This document shows positions 40,753-45,312 of a DNA stretch of 45,312 bases, one piece after another. Made by a program: the position numbers and the translations under genes. Location: positions 1 to 45,312 of the forward strand of contig JAFZPV010000008.1 in the NCBI GenBank assembly GCA_017552535.1, given 5' to 3'. The DNA is from Clostridia bacterium. GTDB lineage: Bacteria > Bacillota > Clostridia > Christensenellales > Aristaeellaceae. Positions within the stretch are counted from its first letter, which is position 1. The number at the start of each line of letters is the position of its first letter. Under the pieces are notes generated by a model, which made no database searches, was not told the DNA's origin, and was given only the letters and a program-made list of their open reading frames with translations.

Positions 40753-41790
40753 TCAGCAGTATCCCCAGGCCTTCAGCACCGGGTGCACCGTCCAGCTGGG
40801 CGTGGGAGCGGGGGTCACGCCGGGATAGGGCGTGGGATCGGGCGTGGTGTCCGGCGAGGGCGTGTAGCGGTATCTTTCGGGCGCTTCGGGGTCAGTGGGA
40901 TCGTAATTGGCGTTGATCAGCGGAGCGGGCTTGAGGGCCTCCAGCAGCTCCTCGTCCCTTACGCCGCTGGTGATCACGTGGATTGGCGTGCCCTCGGGGC
41001 AGTTGTTGTAGATCCAGTAGGCGTTGGCGCACTCCAGGCGGATGCAGCCGGAAGAGGCGTTGGTTCCCAGCTTTTCGTAGTAGCGCACCTTGAGCTTGTT
41101 GATCTTCGCCTCGTAATAGCAGGCGGAATGGAAGAGATACGGCCCGGAGATGCGGCTGGCGTACTGGGCGTAGGAGCCGTTGCCCATCTGCTTCCAGCGG
41201 TATTTGTCCCCGATGCGGTACCAGCCGTCCTCCACCTTGTCGCAGTGGCCCGTGGAGCAGATGAACTGCTTGACGATCTGGGTATAGTAGCCGTCGGCAT
41301 CCAAAGTGAACACCGTGATCACCTGCTTGCTCTTGTCCACTTCGATCTCGTAGGGATACTTGAGCTTCACCGGCTTGGGCGTTGGGGTGGGCTTGGGCGT
41401 AGGCGTGGGCACCGGCGTGGGCGTCGGCTCCGGCGTGGGTTCCGGTTCCGGGGTGGGCGTATAGACCGGCGCTTCGGTGGGTTCAGGCGTTTCGTGCTCT
41501 GCGGGGAAGCCCTGCACGTCCATATTCTGAATACCGGAAGGGTTCTCGTTTGACGCGATCTGCTCCGGGGCTTTGGTAGCGATCGCCGGGACCGGCGCAT
41601 CCGGCTTGTCCGCCCGGGCGGCGGTAACGGCCCATATGCCAGCGCCCGCCAGAAGGGCGACCAGCACCGCCACCGCGCCGTAGGTTTTGATCTTTTGCCG
41701 GCGGCGGCGTTTGGCGCTGCGCCGTGACGCAGCGGTATTTTTCTTTTTTACGGTCTGACCGGACGGCGCACCCGTCCTCTTTTTTTCCAT
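40753..41790 (-). CDS. Membrane-anchored L,D-transpeptidase with Thr-Pro linker
   Basis: 345 residues. Very basic N-terminus, one transmembrane helix (about 37-57), Glu/Pro/Thr linker (about 90-145, [14 protein letters not shown]-like), then a YkuD catalytic domain (about 150-285). The catalytic motif is His in FHSACYY (His221) and Cys in SGCIRL (Cys249), intact. It should cross-link peptidoglycan stems or anchor proteins on the outer face of the membrane. A second Pro/Thr-rich tail (290-340) ends with Trp-Gly-Tyr-Cys. ATG 41790 is chosen because GGAGG is five bases upstream. Own promoter; probably terminated by the hairpin of repeat C. Confidence 0.92.
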   Translation of the reverse strand: MEKKRTGAPSGQTVKKKNTAASRRSAKRRRRQKIKTYGAVAVLVALLAGAGIWAVTAARADKPDAPVPAIATKAPEQIASNENPSGIQNMDVQGFPAEHETPEPTEAPVYTPTPEPEPTPEPTPTPVPTPTPKPTPTPKPVKLKYPYEIEVDKSKQVITVFTLDADGYYTQIVKQFICSTGHCDKVEDGWYRIGDKYRWKQMGNGSYAQYASRISGPYLFHSACYYEAKINKLKVRYYEKLGTNASSGCIRLECANAYWIYNNCPEGTPIHVITSGVRDEELLEALKPAPLINANYDPTDPEAPERYRYTPSPDTTPDPTPYPGVTPAPTPSWTVHPVLKAWGYC

Positions 41791-41817
41791 ATATTCCTCC
41801 ATGGTAGAACTGATACG

Positions 41818-41846
41818 ATTATAAGCCCTCCGGCGGGAACTTGCAA
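41818..41846 (-). promoter_or_regulatory. Promoter of the L,D-transpeptidase gene
   Basis: Minus strand: -35 TTGCAA (41841-41846), 17 bp, -10 TATAAT (41818-41823). Confidence 0.75.
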
Positions 41847-41927
41847 GCCCCGTTTGTAACGCCTGCAATAAAATCTCCTGAAGAAACATGAAGGGTTTTT
41901 CTTTCTGTCCTGCTATTACGTGCAGCG

Positions 41928-41956
41928 TTGACAGGAAGCCGGCTCTGTGGTATCAT
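41928..41956 (+). promoter_or_regulatory. Promoter of the GNAT gene
   Basis: -35 TTGACA (41928-41933), 17 bp, -10 TATCAT (41951-41956). GCGGGAGG precedes ATG 41976. Confidence 0.75.
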
Positions 41957-41975
41957 CCCTGCGGGAGGCAGAAAT

Positions 41976-42443
41976 ATGGATATTCGGCGCGCTTCGGTCC
42001 ATGACGCGGACCGCATAAACGATCTTCTCCGGCAGGTGGCAGCAGTGCACAACCGCATACGCCCCGATCTGTTCAAAGCCGGGCAGAAAAAGTATACCGA
42101 CGCAGAACTGCTTGACATCATCCGTGACGACCAAAAGCCCATCTTCGTGGCTGAGGAGAACGGGCAGGTGCTGGGCTACGCGTTTTGCGTATTCCAGCAG
42201 CACGTGAACGACAACGTGCTCACCGACGTAAAAACGCTGTACATCGACGATCTGTGCGTGGACCAAAGCGCCCGCGGGAAAGGCGTAGGCCGCGCACTGT
42301 ACGACTTCGCCGTGCGCTTCGCCCGCGAAAGCGGCTGCTACAACCTGACGCTGAACGTCTGGGCAGGCAACGACTCTGCCCAGCGCTTTTACGAAGCGAT
42401 GGGCATGAAGCCGCAGAAGACCGGGATGGAATGCATCCTGTAA
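41976..42443 (+). CDS. GNAT-family N-acetyltransferase
   Basis: 155 residues. Acetyl-CoA-binding motif QSARGKGVGRALYDFA (about 94-109) after the strand LYIDDLCVD, then LTLNVWAGNDSAQRFYEAMGMKP, typical of the family. It transfers an acetyl group to an amine of a small molecule or protein; the acceptor is unknown. ATG 41976 is chosen for its GGGAGG site; the upstream in-frame codons overlap the promoter. It stands alone and ends before a hairpin at 42476. Confidence 0.88.
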   Translation: MDIRRASVHDADRINDLLRQVAAVHNRIRPDLFKAGQKKYTDAELLDIIRDDQKPIFVAEENGQVLGYAFCVFQQHVNDNVLTDVKTLYIDDLCVDQSARGKGVGRALYDFAVRFARESGCYNLTLNVWAGNDSAQRFYEAMGMKPQKTGMECIL

Positions 42444-42475
42444 ACGATCCCCGATCCGTTTTACGTGATAAAACC

Positions 42476-42502
42476 GGGAGCCGCGCTTTCGCACGGCTCC
42501 CC
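42476..42502 (+). terminator. Terminator after the GNAT gene (repeat copy 1)
   Basis: GGGAGCCG and CGGCTCCC around a 10-nt loop, followed by CTGATCTTTT. Part of a 54-bp segment repeated at 42716-42769. Confidence 0.6.
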
Positions 42503-42769
42503 TGATCTTTTGGATATGGTCGGTTATTCTGTTCATAAGTATGAATCACAATCCATCGGATTTTGCAATATCAATCCGATATATTTTTATATTCCATTCC
42601 ATGCAATTCAATAATTTCAGACCGACAGATTTGTAAATGAGAGCGGAAATACGATTTGGCCAGAACGATGGAATGATGCATCGCATCCTCTGTTTTGCGC
42701 ACTGTATAAAGAGCAGGAGCCGCGCTTTCGCGCGGCTCCCCTGATCTTTTGGATATGGTCGGTTATTCT
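42477..42769. repeat. 54-bp direct repeat flanking an AT-rich segment
   Basis: 42477-42530 and 42716-42769 are identical except for one base in the hairpin. The second copy includes the last 7 bases of nifJ (AGAATAA) and its hairpin. The 185 bp between (42531-42715) are clearly AT-rich compared with the rest of the window and hold no open frame I can support. Confidence 0.85.
42716..42741 (-). terminator. Terminator after nifJ (repeat copy 2)
   Basis: GGAGCCGCG and CGCGGCTCC around CTTTCG, 21 bp beyond the nifJ stop. No strong T-run on the minus strand. Confidence 0.6.
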
Positions 42770-45312
42770 CCGGCCAGCTTCTTGTAGCTTTCGAGCCTCT
42801 TGGCGGCGTCGGTCTCGGCCTCCGCGAAGAGCTTCTCGGCCTCGGCGGGGAACTGGCGGATGAGGCTGGCGTAGCGGTTCTCGCCCTTGATGAACTCCTG
42901 ATAGCTGGCGGTGGGCGCTTTGCTGTCCACGGTCATGGGGTTCTCATTGTCGGGGTTGAAGCGGTACAGCTGCCAATAGCCGGCGGCCACAGCCTTCTTG
43001 ATCTCAGCCTGGGCATTGTTCATCTTGATGCCGTGGTTGATGCAGGGCGCATAGGCGATGATCAGGGACGGGCCGTGATAGGCTTCGGCCTCGGTGACCG
43101 CCTTGAGCAGCTGGGCGGGATCGGCGCCCATGGCGACCTGCGCCACGTACACGTAGCCGTAGGACATGGCCATCATGCCCAGGTCCTTCTTCTTGGTGCG
43201 CTTGCCTGCCGCGGCGAACTTGGCCACAGCGCCGGTCGGGGAGGACTTGGAGGCCTGTCCGCCGGTGTTGGAGTACACCTCGGTGTCCAGCACGAGGATG
43301 TTGACATCCTGGTTCTGGGCCAGCACGTGGTCAACTCCGCCGTAGCCGATGTCGTAGGCCCAGCCGTCACCGCCGAAGATCCACTGGCTCTTCTTCACCA
43401 GCAGGTCCTTGTCGGCCAGCACGGCGTCGGCCAGCTCGTCATTCTTGGGCAGCACGGCCAGGAGCTCCTTGGCGGCTTCCTTGCTGGCTTCGCCCTCTTC
43501 CTTGACTTCGAACCACTTGTCGATGGCGGCCGCCAGCTTCTTCTTGCGGCTGTTGGCTTCCTTGAGCTTCAGCAGGTTCTCAGCCAGCTTCTCGCGCCTC
43601 TGGGCGGTGGCCAGGAACATGCCGTAGCCGAACTCGGCGTTGTCCTCGAACAGGCTGTTGGCCCAGGCGGGACCGTGGCCTTCTTCGTTCACGGTGTAGG
43701 GGCAGGTGGGAGCGCTGCCGCCGTAGATGGAGGAGCAGCCCGTGGCGTTGGCGATCATCATGCGGTCGCCGAAGAGCTGGGTAATGAGCTTGACGTAAGG
43801 CGTCTCGCCGCAGCCCGCGCACGCGCCGGAGAACTCGAACAGGGGCTTTTTGAACTGGCTGTCCTTCACGGTCTTCACGTTCAGCTCGCCCTTGAACTCA
43901 GGCAGCGTCTGGGCGAATTCCCAGTTGGCTTCCTGGGCGGTCTGGGTGGCGAGGGGCTTCATGACCAGCGCCTTTTCCTTGGCGGGGCAGACGTTGACGC
44001 AGTTCTCGCAGCCGGTGCAGTCCAGCACGCTCACCTGCATGCGGTAGGCAAAGCCCTTGAACTTGGGGCCGATGGCGGCCTTGGTCTCGAAGGAGGCGGG
44101 CGCCTTCTTGAGATCCTCTTCGCCGATCAGGTAGGGACGGATGGCGGCATGCGGGCACACCAGAGAGCAGTTGCCGCACTGGATGCACTTGGTGATGTCC
44201 CACTCGGGAACCTTCACAGCGATGCCGCGCTTTTCGTACTTGGTGGTGCCGGTGGGCACGGTGCCGTCGATGGTGAAAGCGGATACGGGCAGCTTGTCAC
44301 CTTCCTGCGCGAGGATGGGGGCGATGACGCTGTCGAAGTACTCGGTGGCTTCGACCTTTACGGGCACGGCGCCTTCGGTGGTGGTAGCCCAGGCAGCGGG
44401 CACCTTCACTTCGTTCAGGCCGCTGATGGCCACGTCAATGGCCGCCCAGTTCATCTTGACGACTTCGTCGCCCTTCTTGGCGTAGCTCTTCTTGGCGTAA
44501 GCCTTCATGTACTCATCCGCCTTCTCGTAGGGGATGATGTCGGCCAGCTTGAAGAACGCGGCCTGCATGGTGGTGTTGATGCGTCCGCCCATGCCAACGG
44601 AGGCGGCCAGCTTCACGGCGTCGATGGTGTAGAAGCGTGCTTTCTTCTGGGCGAGCTTGTTCTTCATGGAAGCGGGCAGCTCTTTCTCCAGCTGTTCAGC
44701 CGTCCAGGGGCAGTTGAGCAGGAACACGCCGCCGGTCTTCAGGGCGCTCACCATGTCGTACTTGGTCACATAAGCGGCATTGTGGCAGGCGATGAAGTCC
44801 GCGCTGTCGATCAGGTAGGTGCTCTTGATGGGGGTGTCGCCGAAGCGCAGATGGCTCACGGTGATGCCGCCGGACTTCTTGGAGTCGTAGCTGAAATACG
44901 CCTGCGCGTACTTGTCGGTATGGTCGCCGATGATCTTGATGGAGTTCTTGTTGGCGCCCACGGTGCCGTCGGAACCCAGGCCGTAGAACATGCAGCTCAC
45001 GGTGCCCTTGGGGGCCACGTCCAGCGTCTTGCCCAGGGGCAGGCTGGTCTTGGTCACGTCGTCGTTGATGCCCACGGTGAAGTGGTTCTTGGGGGCCTTC
45101 TTGGCGATGTTGTCGAACACAGCCTTGACCATGGTGGGGTTGAACTCCTTGGAGCCCAGACCGTAGCGGCCGCCCACAACGGCGATGTCCTTCTTGCCCG
45201 CTTCGATCAGCGCGGAGCACACGTCCTCGTACAGAGGCTCGCCCAGAGAGCCGGCTTCCTTGGTGCGGTCGAGCACCGCGATGGTCTTACAGGTGTCAGG
45301 TATCGCCTTAAG
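42763..45312 (-). CDS. nifJ: Pyruvate:ferredoxin (flavodoxin) oxidoreductase, N-terminus outside the window
   Basis: Oxidises pyruvate to acetyl-CoA and CO2, passing electrons to ferredoxin; central to fermentation in anaerobes. 849 residues are visible of about 1170; the pyruvate-binding N-terminus lies to the right. In order: domains II/III, two 4Fe-4S motifs (CIQCGNCSLVCP and CTGCENCVNVCP), the proximal-cluster/TPP domain with CAGCGETPYVKLITQLFGDR and NATGCSSIYGGSAPTCPYT, TPP-binding GGDGWAYDIGYGGVDHVL, and EVYSNTGGQASKSSPTG. The C-terminus reaches KLAGE. The open frame runs to the window edge. The stop codon is included in a 54-bp direct repeat. Confidence 0.97.
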   Translation of the reverse strand, partial: LKAIPDTCKTIAVLDRTKEAGSLGEPLYEDVCSALIEAGKKDIAVVGGRYGLGSKEFNPTMVKAVFDNIAKKAPKNHFTVGINDDVTKTSLPLGKTLDVAPKGTVSCMFYGLGSDGTVGANKNSIKIIGDHTDKYAQAYFSYDSKKSGGITVSHLRFGDTPIKSTYLIDSADFIACHNAAYVTKYDMVSALKTGGVFLLNCPWTAEQLEKELPASMKNKLAQKKARFYTIDAVKLAASVGMGGRINTTMQAAFFKLADIIPYEKADEYMKAYAKKSYAKKGDEVVKMNWAAIDVAISGLNEVKVPAAWATTTEGAVPVKVEATEYFDSVIAPILAQEGDKLPVSAFTIDGTVPTGTTKYEKRGIAVKVPEWDITKCIQCGNCSLVCPHAAIRPYLIGEEDLKKAPASFETKAAIGPKFKGFAYRMQVSVLDCTGCENCVNVCPAKEKALVMKPLATQTAQEANWEFAQTLPEFKGELNVKTVKDSQFKKPLFEFSGACAGCGETPYVKLITQLFGDRMMIANATGCSSIYGGSAPTCPYTVNEEGHGPAWANSLFEDNAEFGYGMFLATAQRREKLAENLLKLKEANSRKKKLAAAIDKWFEVKEEGEASKEAAKELLAVLPKNDELADAVLADKDLLVKKSQWIFGGDGWAYDIGYGGVDHVLAQNQDVNILVLDTEVYSNTGGQASKSSPTGAVAKFAAAGKRTKKKDLGMMAMSYGYVYVAQVAMGADPAQLLKAVTEAEAYHGPSLIIAYAPCINHGIKMNNAQAEIKKAVAAGYWQLYRFNPDNENPMTVDSKAPTASYQEFIKGENRYASLIRQFPAEAEKLFAEAETDAAKRLESYKKLAGE

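Overview
The window is GC-rich and gene-dense. It looks like the chromosome of an anaerobic Bacillota, most likely a gut-type Clostridia; a Christensenellales-like placement is only a guess. The signs are an ireB/ruvX/DUF1292 block, a secDF-recJ-relA-dtd-MBL-hemZ block, a DUF5685 protein, sigma-A-type promoters (TTGACA, about 17 bp, TATAAT), purine-rich ribosome binding sites, and anaerobic enzymes (pyruvate:ferredoxin oxidoreductase, NrdG, HemZ). I saw no tRNA, rRNA, CRISPR array, phage or transposase gene.

Layout. 1-5.4 kb: partial asnS, an ECF sigma factor fused to a membrane/extracytoplasmic protein, a flavin-binding PNPOx-like protein, and argS. 5.4-13.6 kb: a repeat element (copy A), a GH36-like glycosidase, a Fic protein, and a leftward run of GH38 alpha-mannosidase, zinc-ribbon membrane protein, DUF5685 and DnaJ-domain protein. 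13.7-16.4 kb: dapF divergent from a methyltransferase/amidohydrolase pair. 16.4-27.3 kb: repeat copy B, then a rightward run of secDF, recJ, relA, dtd, MBL hydrolase, hemZ, a cyclophilin-like lipoprotein and a NUDIX hydrolase (export, DNA repair, stringent response, tRNA quality control, porphyrin synthesis). 27.4-36.5 kb is a cell-surface block: a secreted two-domain protein, a 1258-aa peptidoglycan-binding/SH3 protein with Thr-Pro linkers, zinc-ribbon, RadC and a small protein on the minus strand; then a six-Ig-domain protein with a degenerate NodB domain coupled to a YkuD protein. 36.5-42.4 kb: SDR oxidoreductase, ireB, a ruvX-DUF1292 fusion, nrdG, ruvC, NUDIX, repeat copy C, a membrane-anchored L,D-transpeptidase and a GNAT acetyltransferase. 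The window ends inside nifJ.

Three observations stand out. (1) A dispersed element of about 300 bp occurs three times between genes (copies A, B and C). Its hairpin arms change together between copies, which argues for a conserved folded RNA or DNA structure. (2) The ECF sigma factor is joined in frame to a transmembrane, Thr-Pro-linked, two-domain extracytoplasmic protein. The join sits at a run of seven G; with six G the two halves become separate genes overlapping by ATGA. Its outer domains resemble the two repeats of the secreted 255-aa protein 25 kb away. (3) Two exported enzyme homologues, the cyclophilin lipoprotein and the NodB domain, have lost key catalytic or metal-binding residues.

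The cell-surface theme recurs: Thr-Pro(-Glu) linkers appear in the sigma fusion, the 1258-aa protein and the L,D-transpeptidase, and wall precursor synthesis (dapF), wall cross-linking (two YkuD proteins) and a regulator linked to wall kinases (IreB) are all present. All functions are from reading motifs by eye; no database search was possible.
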